40,546 nt of DNA from Prasinococcaceae sp. CCMP 1430 (Eukaryota > Prasinodermophyta > Palmophyllophyceae > Prasinococcales > Prasinococcaceae), in assembly GCA_013416795.1 (NCBI GenBank), contig RQSC01000020.1, positions 1-40,546 on the forward strand. Reading direction: 5' to 3'. Below are positions 1 to 8,713 of this stretch, piece by piece (within the stretch, counting starts at the first letter, position 1; the number at the start of each line of letters is the position of its first letter). Below the pieces are notes generated by a model. The model was given only the letters and a program-made list of their open reading frames with translations. It made no database searches and was not told where the DNA came from. A program made the translations under genes and the position numbers.

Positions 1-225
1 GCGCCCGCTCCCACCACGCAACAGTTCGCCGCGCATGCCAGCCGCCGCCGATCTCCCACCAATTGAAACCCTTACACCCCACCCCAAACCTCCAAACATT
101 ATTTCATCACCGTACACTGCTCGAGGACCATGGGTACAACCACATAATAAAAGTATTTTATCACCCCAAAAAGACGTTATGAAAGAAATTGGAGAGTGGA
201 ACTGCAAACCTGTACGAGGCGCCCG
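1..225. other. AT-richer left edge without a recognisable gene
   Basis: This stretch is clearly poorer in GC than the rest of the window, with A-rich and C-rich patches around 60-200. I see no coding exon in it. It adjoins the broken end of the ABC-F-like frame at about 225, where homology to that family stops without a stop codon or the usual Walker B segment. It may be a further chimeric piece. Confidence 0.4.
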
Positions 226-563
226 CGGTGCCGGCGCGTCCCCCGGCGAGCGCGGCGCGGCGCCGTTCCCCGCCGCTGGCGGTTGTGGCCGGACGGTCTA
301 GGTCGATGCCGATCTGGTCGGCCAGCGCGGCCACTGCATGGGGGGCTGGCGCGTCGGGTCCCGCCAGAGCAAAGTCACGCAGCGTCGCATGCCCGGCAAA
401 GCTCGGTTCCTGTTCCAGCATGACGACACGGGTACCCGGCACGATGGTGCGTTTGCCGCTGTCGGCCTCTATCCGGTCGGCGAGCAAGCGCAGCAGCGTC
501 GATTTGCCGGCGCCATTGCGGCCGATGAGCGCGAGCCGTTCACGCGCGCCGATATAAATATCC
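226..563 (-). CDS. partial ABC-F family ATPase, bacterial-looking fragment
   Basis: The minus-strand frame reads into an ABC-F nucleotide-binding domain (cytosolic, ribosome-associated ATPases of the Uup/EttA type). Visible are the Walker A segment LIGRNGAGKSTLLRLL, a conserved LEQEP segment and the ABC signature SGGERRRAAL. The Walker B aspartate and second ATPase domain are absent, because similarity stops near 225. The start is missing because an N at 564 cuts the frame. The wording resembles alphaproteobacterial (sphingomonad-like) homologues more than algal ones. There is no stop codon and no splice signal at either edge. The simplest reading is a bacterial contig end joined to algal sequence; a transferred gene fragment is the alternative. 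Confidence 0.6.
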
Positions 564-564
564 N

Positions 565-1178
565 AGCCCTCGGGGCGCTGCTCGTGCCACTTGCGGCGGA
601 GCACCTCGGCGTCAATCACGGCGTCCCAGTCGGTCTCGCCGTCGTCCTTCTTGAACTGGGAGAAGTCCCAGGTGCCGCCCTTCCACTGCGAAGGCATTGG
701 GGGCGGGGGCGGGGGGAGGACGGGCACGGCAGCAGGGCGCAGCGGCGGCGCGCGCGGTGCGTGCGCGGAGTGCGCGTCGGGCGAACGAGGCGAACGTGTC
801 AGCCAAACGTGGCAAAGGCGACGGATCCCCGCGGTGCACGAAGGCACCGGCGTGGCAAGCCTGCCGCATGGCACGCGCGCGGCACACGCTCGCGCCCCGC
901 ACGTGTACGCGTCCGCGTGGGTTTCGCGCGGTCCTGCGCGCGGCCTCCCCCGCGCCTGCTGCGTTCGCGCGTACCCTCGCGTCCTTGAAGTCGCTGGTGA
1001 ACTGGATGATGTTGCCCTGGCTGGCCGCGTCCTTGCCACGCGCCTTGTCGCCCTTGAGCGTGCCACCCGTCTCGAGCGGCCCCGCCTTCTTCTCGGTCGC
1101 GACGGCCATCGCGCGGGCGCCGCGGCGGCGCTGCGCGGGGAGCGCGACGCGCGCGGCCGCGCGCGACACGCACTGCAT
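565..1178 (-). CDS. small unrecognised algal protein with a WKGGTWD motif, two exons, truncated by a gap
   Basis: Exon 1 runs from ATG at 1178 to 975. The intron is 974-686 (donor GGTACGCG, acceptor TTCGCAG), and exon 2 starts at 685. Splicing joins FKDAR to [13 protein letters not shown] without a frame change and continues through [16 protein letters not shown]. The reading frame is lost at the N at 564. The start at 1178 gives an Arg/Ala-rich leader ([19 protein letters not shown]) that resembles an organelle presequence; a second ATG at 1109 would remove it. I believe short proteins with this tryptophan-rich motif occur in other algae, but I cannot name a function. Upstream (to the right) is a long gene-free stretch. 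Confidence 0.6.
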
Positions 1179-2640
1179 CCTCGCTGGCGGGGGGGGGGGG
1201 GGGCGAGGGGAGAGTCGAGCTCGGCGGAAGGGGAAGGGGAAGGAGAGCGAGGCTGCGAGCCGCGCGCACAGTGGCACGTCCGCCCGAGAGCCCACGCCAC
1301 CCTTCCCTCCCAAGCCCCCCAACCCCCGCCCCACCCCCGCCCCGACCTCCCCACCCCCGCACGCACGCGCGTCGCAAACCGCCGCCGCAGAGCTTAGCCG
1401 CGCCCGCGCGCGCGCCGCGCGGAACCCCTCTTTTCCTACGTCAGATCTGAGGAATCCACCCGGCCACTTTACGTGTTCATTACCATTTCATCCCCCTTTT
1501 GGATTCCGCACGAATCCGCGGCATGCGCCGTCGCGTTCCGCCGCCGCCCCGCGGCCGCGGCCGAGATCTCCTCTTATCTTGTTTCCGAGATCTCCGCCGG
1601 CCGGGCCGGCCCGGCGGCGGGACCCTCCCAACAGGGTCTGCGCGCGGGGGATTTAAAAAAAAAAAAGCGCGCCAAGCGCCAGGCCAAATCGCACCTCGAA
1701 AGGGGGCGCGGCACGAGCTGCACGGAAAATAAATAGAAATAAAAATAAAAAATAAAAATAAAAATCTGCGCCGTGTGCGCGCGCGCGTGCGCGGCAAAGA
1801 AACAAAAAGTAAATAAATAAATAAATGATCTGCTGTGTTTGTTGCGCGCGCGCGCCCGCGGGCGGACGACGACGCGGGAGGAATTCGGGCCGGGCGGCGC
1901 CGGCGTAGAAAAAAAAAGGCGCGCCCGCCCTCCGCGTCCCTCCGATCTCCTTCGGGCCTTTTTTTTTTTTTTTGGTCGGTCGGTCGGTCGGAGGTCCGCG
2001 CGCGCGCGCGGGGCGACGCCGCCGAGGCATCACCCCATCAAATCGCATGCCGTTTTTCCGCCTCGTTTGTTTCGCTGTCTGCCGAAGGATAGATATTTAC
2101 CTGTCGCACCATCAGTCCGGTCGCATTGGCGTCCCTCAGCATCTCCTTTTGTTGCGGGGTTTTTCCCCATTTTTTTTTTCCGCGCCCCGGGCGTCGGAGC
2201 TTGAGTTTAGGTTTGGGGTTGGGGTTCGGCCCGCGCGCGGCCCCCCCGCCCGGCGGAGGCGGCCAAGGGCCCCGCTTACCGACCGCATGCATTTTCGGCT
2301 GAGGGCGGGATCTCGCCCGGGCGGCGGCGGCGACGGCGGGGGCCGCCAGCGCGGCTCGCGCCGAGGGGGGGGGAGGCTTCGGTTTGGGTTGGGTTGCGTC
2401 GAGCGAGCGAGCCGTCAGCGCGCGGTGGTGGACGACGATGACGGCGTCGATCGACGCGACGCGCGCAGTTGGTGTACACACATGGCGCGCGGGTCACCTC
2501 CGCCAAGGGCGTTGGGGTGGTTGGGGTAGGAACCCTCCCTCTCTAGTCTAGTGGGAAGGTACTGCAGTGTTGGTGCTGAGGTCCGACCGAGGACTGCTGA
2601 ACTGGCCGGGGCGTGTGCCGGCCGCGCGCCTGCGTGCAGG
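1179..2640. other. gene-poor intergenic region with homopolymer tracts
   Basis: I find no exon I would defend here. The region holds an A12 run near 1656, a (T/A)AAAT-rich block at 1725-1825, a T15 run near 1962 followed by four GGTC units, and several alternating CG tracts. It lies upstream of the small minus-strand gene and probably upstream of RAF1, so it may contain the promoters of both. The many long open frames in it are what 70% GC sequence gives by chance. Confidence 0.5.
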
Positions 2641-2898
2641 CCGATGCCCTGCTCCTGCTCCTGCTCCTGCTCCGCCCCCGCGCGCGCCGCGCAATCCACA
2701 CCCCGGCCGGGTACGCCCTCCCTGCCGGCCGGCGACGGCGACGGCAACGCGCAGCGCCCCCCACAGCCCGGCCCTCGACCCGACAGGGGAGGGGCACTGC
2801 TGCCGCACGCGGGTCCCGCGCGCAGCGACCCGCGGCTGGGTCGGCTGCGGGCTCCGGTCCCCGCCGCAGGCCTCGCTCGCTGCTCTGCCCCGGCCAAG

Positions 2899-3021
2899 GT
2901 GAGAGAGACGTAGTTGAGGGTTTAGGGGCCGCCGCCGCGCGCCCCGCCGCGGGCGTCAAATCTCGTACCCCACCCCCCAACTCCCCAAATACAAACCCTG
3001 TCCAACTTTCTTTCATCACAG
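2899..3021 (+). other. candidate 5' intron upstream of RAF1
   Basis: A strong donor (AAG|GTGAGA) at 2899 and a strong acceptor with a pyrimidine tract (TTTCTTTCATCACAG) ending at 3021 bound 123 bases. That is close to the lengths of the introns I can prove elsewhere in the window. It would place one or more upstream exons of RAF1 before 2899 and after 3021. I could not settle which reading frame is used, and no upstream ATG gives a convincing transit peptide. Confidence 0.4.
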
Positions 3022-3490
3022 AAGCTTACAAGAGACACAAACCGTAATTGCGGTTCCGCGCGCGACTTCGGCGGCGGCGCGGTGCCGCTGCGCGGCGCCG
3101 GGCCGCCGCGCGGCCGGGGTTGGCCCCAGGGGGATCCGGAGGCGGCGCTGGGTCGGTGGGGCGCAGCCTCGATCGAGGGCGCCTGCCGGTCCTCGCCACG
3201 CCGAAGTGCCGCCCGCCAAGTCAGCTAGGTCTGAGTGAGAGGCTGCAGGCTGGCTCGGCGCGGCGCGCGAGCGCATGCGAACGGTGCGGGTTTGCGTCGG
3301 GTGACAGTGGTGCGCACCGCCTCCCCTCTCCCCCCCAGCACACGCACACGCACACGCACGCGCCCTGGGCCACAGCGCGGACGTGCGCGGCGACGCTGCG
3401 GGCTCGGGCGGCAGGCGCCGGGGAGGGGGCTCTCGCGGGAGGGCTCGGCCGGCGGCGGCGTCATGATCGTTCGGCTCGGCGGGCGAGCAG

Positions 3491-4819
3491 CGCACGCCCG
3501 GCGGCCTCATCCTGCCCGGGCAGCGCCCGGACCCGACGGCCGACCCGCGCGACGCGCAGTTCGGCGGCGGCGGGATGGCCGGCGGCGGCATGACCAACAT
3601 GGAGGCCAAGGCGGCGCAGACGGCAGCGTCGTTCCGCCCCCCGCCGAGCTTCGTCGAGGAGGTCAACGACGGCTGCGAGAACGACCAGGAGCGCCTGCAG
3701 CGACTCACCATGCGCATGGGCACGTGGTCGGAGCTCGCGAAGCTGCTGCCCACGCTGCGCCGCGGCGGCGTGGACGCCAAGACCGTCGAGATCGCCACGG
3801 GGCTCACGTGCGCGGAGCAGAACGAGATGGAGGGCGCGCTCGCCGTGCGCAGCTCCATGGAGGCCGCCGGCGCCGACGAGATGCTGCTGCGCCAGTTCGA
3901 CAACGAGGACGGCTTCCAGGTCCTCTACCGCATGGTGCGCATCCCGGCCAACCTGCGCCTCCCGTCCGCGGAGTGGGTGCTCGCAGTGGGCGGCGGGAAC
4001 GAGACCGTCAAGGAGCTCTCCGACGCCATCACCAAGTTCGAGCGCTACAAGGGCAGGGCGAAGGGCTTCGAGGAGCTTCCGGGGGATTGCATGGCCTTCA
4101 ACCTGTGGCGCACCGTCGACACGGCGGTCGTCAAGAAGACCGAGGCGCTGGAGACGCTCGGGCGCGCGATGGAGCTCTGCCAGTCGGAGAGGGCGCTCGA
4201 CACGATCCAGGCCACGCTCGACCAGTACGGCGACGTCCAGGCCGAGGATGACACCTCCAAGGACACCACCGCCGACATGGTCGCGCGGCTCCCGTCGTCG
4301 CGCATGCGCGAGGACGAGGCCGCGGGCGTGCTGGTGCCCGTGGCGGGCTCGCTCGCTGATCAGGGCATCGCCGCGCTCGTGCGCGCGTGCGCCGCGGCGT
4401 CGCCCTCGCCCGCCGCCAAGCCCTTCGGTGTCATCGAGGCGCCTGCCTCCAAGTACATTTTCGTCCCCGGCGGCTGGGCTATTTCCAAGAGGATCACCAA
4501 CCCGGTCGCCATCTTCGTACCCAATCGCACGACGCTGCCCGAGCAGACCAAGGCGTCTGCTGAGCCCGCCATGCTGGTGATCGACGCAGCCGACGCGCGC
4601 GGCGAGCCGGGCGCGTACTACGCCATGGACACCGGCAGCGGAATTCAGCTGATCGCCGGCGGGTCGGAGCAAGCCATGAGCGCCGCCGCCGGCGGCTACC
4701 TCCTCGGTGCGGGCGTGATGGTGCTGTTGGTGCCCCAGAGGGGCTCGGACTCGGCGTTCGACTCCCCGCCCGACGGTGATGAAGTGGTGGCGCAGGCGCT
4801 GGGCGGGAGCGGCTTCTAG
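3491..4819 (+). CDS. RAF1: RuBisCO accumulation factor 1 (RAF1)
   Basis: RAF1 is a plastid-stroma chaperone that brings Rubisco large subunits together during assembly of the green-type enzyme. The protein shows family landmarks in order: FRPPPSF, the helical segment RLTMRMGTWSELAKLLPTL, ATGLTCAEQNEMEGA, and LPGDCMAFNLWR. A C-terminal beta-rich half begins near PFGVIEAPASKY. The first ATG in frame is at 3575, but the frame is already open and protein-like (PGGLILPGQRPDPTADPRD) back to about 3491, where CAG could be an acceptor. A TGA at 3464 closes the frame further up. The transit peptide should therefore lie on an upstream exon. The stop is TAG at 4817. The neighbour at 4928 is convergent. 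No introns are visible inside the body. Confidence 0.88.
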   Translation, partial: RTPGGLILPGQRPDPTADPRDAQFGGGGMAGGGMTNMEAKAAQTAASFRPPPSFVEEVNDGCENDQERLQRLTMRMGTWSELAKLLPTLRRGGVDAKTVEIATGLTCAEQNEMEGALAVRSSMEAAGADEMLLRQFDNEDGFQVLYRMVRIPANLRLPSAEWVLAVGGGNETVKELSDAITKFERYKGRAKGFEELPGDCMAFNLWRTVDTAVVKKTEALETLGRAMELCQSERALDTIQATLDQYGDVQAEDDTSKDTTADMVARLPSSRMREDEAAGVLVPVAGSLADQGIAALVRACAAASPSPAAKPFGVIEAPASKYIFVPGGWAISKRITNPVAIFVPNRTTLPEQTKASAEPAMLVIDAADARGEPGAYYAMDTGSGIQLIAGGSEQAMSAAAGGYLLGAGVMVLLVPQRGSDSAFDSPPDGDEVVAQALGGSGF

Positions 4820-4927
4820 GCCACCGAGCGCGAGCGGCATGGCGCGCCTGCCCCCAGAGGTGAGTATGTAACATTATGAATACAAGCAGCGCACGTTCGC
4901 GCGCGCGATGACGAACGTCGGCGCGCG

Positions 4928-6945
4928 CTAGAGCCTGCTGCGTGGCGGCTGCTGAGGCCGACTCCGCACATCCGCGGGTTGCTCTCTCCATGCGAGCTCA
5001 GCGATGACCACGCGCCGCACATCCGCCTTCACCACCTTGCGCGAGGCGTTGCGCGGCAGCGGGGCGCGCGTCAGGACAAGCCGGCGCGGCAGCTTGTACC
5101 GTGCGAGCCCCCGCGCCGCGCAATGGTCGACAAGTTCGCGCGCCAGGGCCGCCTCCGACGCTGTCTCGGCGCCGTGCGCAGCCCCGTCCGTCGCCTCGAC
5201 GGCGCGATCGCCGGCGACCACGACGAGCGCGGCGACGGTCTCGCCGAGGCGCGCGTCGGGCACGGCCACCACCGCCGCCTCCTTCACCGCCGCGTGGGAC
5301 TCAAGCGCGGCGCCCACCTCGGCGGCCATCACCCACTCGCCTCCAGTGCGAATGGAATCCGACGCGCGCCCAAGCACCCACAGCGCTCCCGAGCTGTCCA
5401 ATCTGCACAGGTCGCCAGAGGTGTACCAGCCATCGGCGTCCAGCACCGCGCGCGTCTCCCGCGGCATCCCCCAGTAGCCAAGCATCACGTGCGGCCCGCG
5501 CGTCTGGGAGAGCCGCCCGACTGCATCGAGCTCGTTTCCATCGCCCCCCCCGTCGCCGTTGCCACTGCGCGGCGTCGCCCTCTGATCGAGGCGCAACTCG
5601 ACGTGCGGCGGCGCCCACCCAACGCACGTCCCAGCAAACGCTGCGCACTCGCTCGTGCGTTCAAGAGCGCGCGCGCGCGCGCGCGCGCTCGCCTCGGTGA
5701 CGGGTACGCCCGTGCTGGCACTCGTAGTGCACGCCTCGCCAGCGGCGAGCCACGTGGCATGGTCCGCGCCGGCATGCAGGGCGGCGGCAACGGGGGCCTC
5801 AATGAACGTCACGGACGAGCACGCCTCGGTCATTCCGTACGTGTAGACGATGCGCGCGGCGTCAAACAGGCGCATCGCCCCGTGTGTCGCGGCTTGAGTG
5901 GGTGCACCGCCACCTACGAGCACTGCACGCACGCGCGCCGCGGCACGCGCCGTACGATGCGGATGCGCGCGCGCAAATGCGAGCAGATCCTCAAGCATTG
6001 CGGGCACCGCTATGAGCGCATTGACGCCTTCGTTCTCAATGGCCTCGATGACGCCCTGGGCACTGTATCCAACCGCCGCGCGCGCGGGCCACACGTGACG
6101 CGCGCCAGCCATGAGGCACGCCACTGCGCTCGAGAGCCCGCCCACGTGACTCAGCGGCGCAGACTGCAGCAGTGCCGTCTCCGCGGTGAACCCGCAGTGC
6201 GTCAGCTTGGCGAGGCCCTGCGCGCCGAGCGCGCCCAGAGACAACGCGACGCCCTTCGGCGCGCCAGTCGTGCCAGAGGTGAAGCACACCATCGATGCTC
6301 GCTCGCCACTGGGCCATAGCTGCGCCGTCTGTACCGGCACACGGACTTCCCCTGCCATGTGGCCGCTCGAGGGCACGGGCACGGTTGGCTCCTCGTGCGC
6401 GCGGGCGACGGCGAAAGCGACCACGTGCAGCCCGCATGACCTGCACAAAAGGGGTCAGAGGCCTGGCAAGCGCGCACGCGCAGGGACAGAGGTGCGAGAG
6501 GAAGCGCTGTGGGACACGCGGAACACGCCACTCCGCGCTCGTGCGCTCGCGGGCACCCCCGTGCTGCGCACGGGAGGCGACAGCGCGCTCGCGCGCTCTC
6601 ACCTGCCGGCTGCTGCCGCTGCTGCGCTCGCGGCGGTGCCAGCGTCCGCGGCGCCGACGACCACGACGACCGCCCCGACCGTACGCATTGCCACACTCGC
6701 TTCCCGCTCAGTCCACCGCGGGTTGAGCGCCGCCACCACCGCGCCCGCCTCCCACAGCGCCATGTAGAGCTCGAGCGTCTCCGCGCAGTTGGGCGCGCAC
6801 ACGCACACCACGCCGCCGCCGCCCCCGCCGAGCGCCGCGCGCCATGCGGCGGCGGCACCGCGTCCGCCGGCGCCCGCCGGCGCGCGCGCTCGCGCGCTCG
6901 CGCGCTCGCGCACACCCCCACCGCTGGAGCTCTCGTCGACACATA
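4928..6945 (-). CDS. AMP-dependent acyl-CoA synthetase/ligase (MenE/ACSF3-like), 5' end unresolved
   Basis: A member of the adenylate-forming family, which activates a carboxylic acid as acyl-AMP and then makes the CoA thioester. Two exons are supported: up to 6603 and from 6440, with the intron at 6441-6602 (donor CAG|GTGAGA, acceptor TTTTGTGCAG, codon split 2+1). Motifs are VCVCAPNCAETLELYMALWE on exon 1 and, on exon 2, FTSGTTGAPKGV (ATP loop), YGMTEACSS, GWYTSGDL and LPRNASRKVVK. In the last motif the usual Gly before the catalytic Lys is Arg. Exon 1 may begin at an acceptor near 6946, so the N-terminus and targeting are not resolved. An Arg-Ala stretch near 5670 comes from an expanded GC dinucleotide tract. 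The substrate cannot be inferred. Confidence 0.82.
5667..5688. repeat. (GC)n tract inside the acyl-CoA synthetase gene
   Basis: About eleven GC dinucleotides in a row lie inside coding sequence. On the coding strand they encode an alternating Ala/Arg run in a loop between the A5 and A7 motifs. Such tracts are prone to slippage and can form left-handed DNA. Confidence 0.7.
6881..6913. repeat. tandem 8-base GCGCGCTC repeat
   Basis: Three to four near-perfect copies of an 8-base unit lie at the start of the readable acyl-CoA synthetase exon. There they encode a low-complexity Arg/Ala/Ser leader. Confidence 0.6.
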
Positions 6946-6949
6946 CTGT

Positions 6950-6963
6950 AAACCCTACCCTAA
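6950..6963. promoter_or_regulatory. telobox-like motif in the divergent uL2m/acyl-CoA synthetase promoter
   Basis: The sequence AAACCCTACCCTAA lies in the 300-base interval between two divergent genes, and a second CCCTAA occurs at 7124-7129. In land plants, telobox elements (AAACCCTAA) occur in promoters of translation genes. Here one lies upstream of a ribosomal protein gene. Function is inference. Confidence 0.3.
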
Positions 6964-7249
6964 TTCGGATTCAACCTGGTGAATGACTCGAGGATCGGGA
7001 CATGAACCCGTTCTGACGGCCGGCAGACCGCGCTTAGACCTGGTTGATCGAGATAAGACCGGGGATGGCGCAATGCACACGGCCGCGGGTCGGCACGACC
7101 GCGGCGTGGAGCAGGCGGTGATACCCTAACGGAGAGGGGTGCGCGGCACACGGCGCAGGGGCCGCGGGCGCGACCCCGCCCCTCGCACCCCTCACCCCCC
7201 ACACACACCCACCCACCCACCCGCCACCACATCCCCCCTGCCGCGGGTG

Positions 7250-8495
7250 ATGCTTCGGCGCGCGGGCGCGGCGGCGGGGCTTGCGGGACGTGCACATGGG
7301 CCTCAGCGTCATCGCTGGTGCGGCTGGGACGCGGGGGCGGCGGCGCGCGGGAGCGGCGGGCATGAGGGCGGCGCGCGGGCCTACGCGACGTCGGAGCAGA
7401 TGCGCGGCATGAAGAAGTACAAGCCGACCACGCCGGGCTTCCGCGGCCGCCAGATCACGTCCCGCGAAGCCCTCTGGAAGGGTGGGCCGTACAAGCCGCT
7501 GACGGTCGGCATGCGCAAGACCGGCGGCCGCAACAACAAGGGTCGCATCACCATGTGGCACCGCGGCGGCGGCCACAAGCGCAAGTACCGCATGGTCGAT
7601 TTCAAGCGCGCGCCACGCACAGACGAGGAGGTCAAGGCTGAGCAAGAGGCTGCACAGGAGAATCCCAACGCGGGTGCCGCTCCCGTGGTGACGGGCGGTG
7701 GCGGCGGTCTCGGCCAGGCCTCGGCGGCGCTCATGCAGCTGGGGTCGCGAAACTTGAACGGCGTTGTCGAGCGCATCGAATACGACCCCAACCGCTCAGC
7801 GCGCATCGCGTTGGTGGGGTACCAGCGCTCGTCGGGCGACCACTTCAAGCGGTACATCCTTGCGCCGGAGGGCCTGGCGCCGGGCGACTCAGTGACGAAC
7901 TCGCCTGTGGGCGGTGGCGTTGGCGTGAGCGTCGGCAACGCCATGCCACTGCGCGACATCCCTGTGGGCATTCAAATCTGCAACGTCGAGCTGCGCCCTG
8001 GGCGCGGTGGCCAGGTCGCGCGCGCCGCTGGCACCTTCGCCACCCTCGTCAAGCTGGACGAGGCCACCGGATACGCGACCATCAAGCTCGCGAGCGGCGA
8101 GCAGCGCTACGTGCTCGACTCGTGCATGGCCACTATCGGGCAGGTGTCCAACTCAAAGCACAACCAGCGCAACCTGGGCAAGGCTGGCGCGAAGCGATGG
8201 ATCGGTCGCAGGCCCATCGTGCGAGGCGTGGCTATGGTGCGTGCGCTCGCGCGCGCGCGTTTCGCGCCGCGATGCCCGCACGGGGTGCGTTTGCTGACAC
8301 GCGCGTGCGCTGGCGCACACGCAGAACCCGGTGGACCACCCGCACGGCGGCGGCGAAGGCAAGACTTCCGGTGGCAGGCCCTCTGTCACTCCATGGTCCA
8401 AGCCTACGAAGGGCTCCAAGACACGCAAGAAGAACAAGCCTTCGGGCAAGTTCATCAGGGTCACCAGGCACCAGGCCAGGGAGGGCCAGCGGTGA
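7250..8495 (+). CDS. mitochondrial ribosomal protein uL2m, two exons
   Basis: A 385-residue nuclear-encoded large-subunit protein of the organelle ribosome, at the peptidyl transferase centre. Exon 1 is 7250-8236 and exon 2 is 8325-8495; the 88-base intron has GTGCGT and CACACGCAG ends. The spliced protein restores [13 protein letters not shown], which holds the histidine conserved in bacterial L2. The ATG at 7250 gives an Arg-rich presequence with a likely cleavage around RAYATSEQ just before [10 protein letters not shown], so mitochondrial targeting is likely. Residues about 121-168 are an insertion, absent from bacterial L2, between MVDFKR and [14 protein letters not shown]. The protein ends [15 protein letters not shown]. 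It is divergent from the acyl-CoA synthetase and convergent with acetolactate synthase. Confidence 0.93.
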
Positions 8496-8713
8496 GCTGC
8501 GCCTCGAGCGCGGCCCATTCCTAATACACATTCTTTTTTGGCGCACCGGACGGACGGGGAGGGAGGCGGGGAAGACGGGGCGGCTACGCGGGGGGCGATT
8601 GCACGCGTGCGTGAAACTTGCGAACGAGAGTTTAACACCCTGAAAACAGGTGAACGCGTTGCCGGCACGCGCACGTCGGCCGGCTGTCGCGGGCTGCCCT
8701 CGCGCGCCGCCAC

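Noticed and set aside
161-1366. One long minus-strand open frame that joins the ABC-F fragment to the small algal exon
   Set aside because: It crosses the N at 564 and reads through the intron at 686-974. The two halves belong to unrelated sequences.
1500-2900. Several 80-200-codon open frames in both directions
   Set aside because: They are Arg/Pro/Ala-rich with no conserved segments or consistent splice signals. Stop codons are simply rare at this base composition.
3461-4840. A 459-codon minus-strand open frame across RAF1
   Set aside because: Its His/Arg/Gly-rich composition reflects antisense GC-rich codons. The plus strand carries the conserved RAF1 blocks.
7038-7049. ACCTGGTTGATC, identical to the first bases of eukaryotic 18S rRNA
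   Set aside because: Only 12 bases match. The following sequence does not continue as rRNA, so it is chance.
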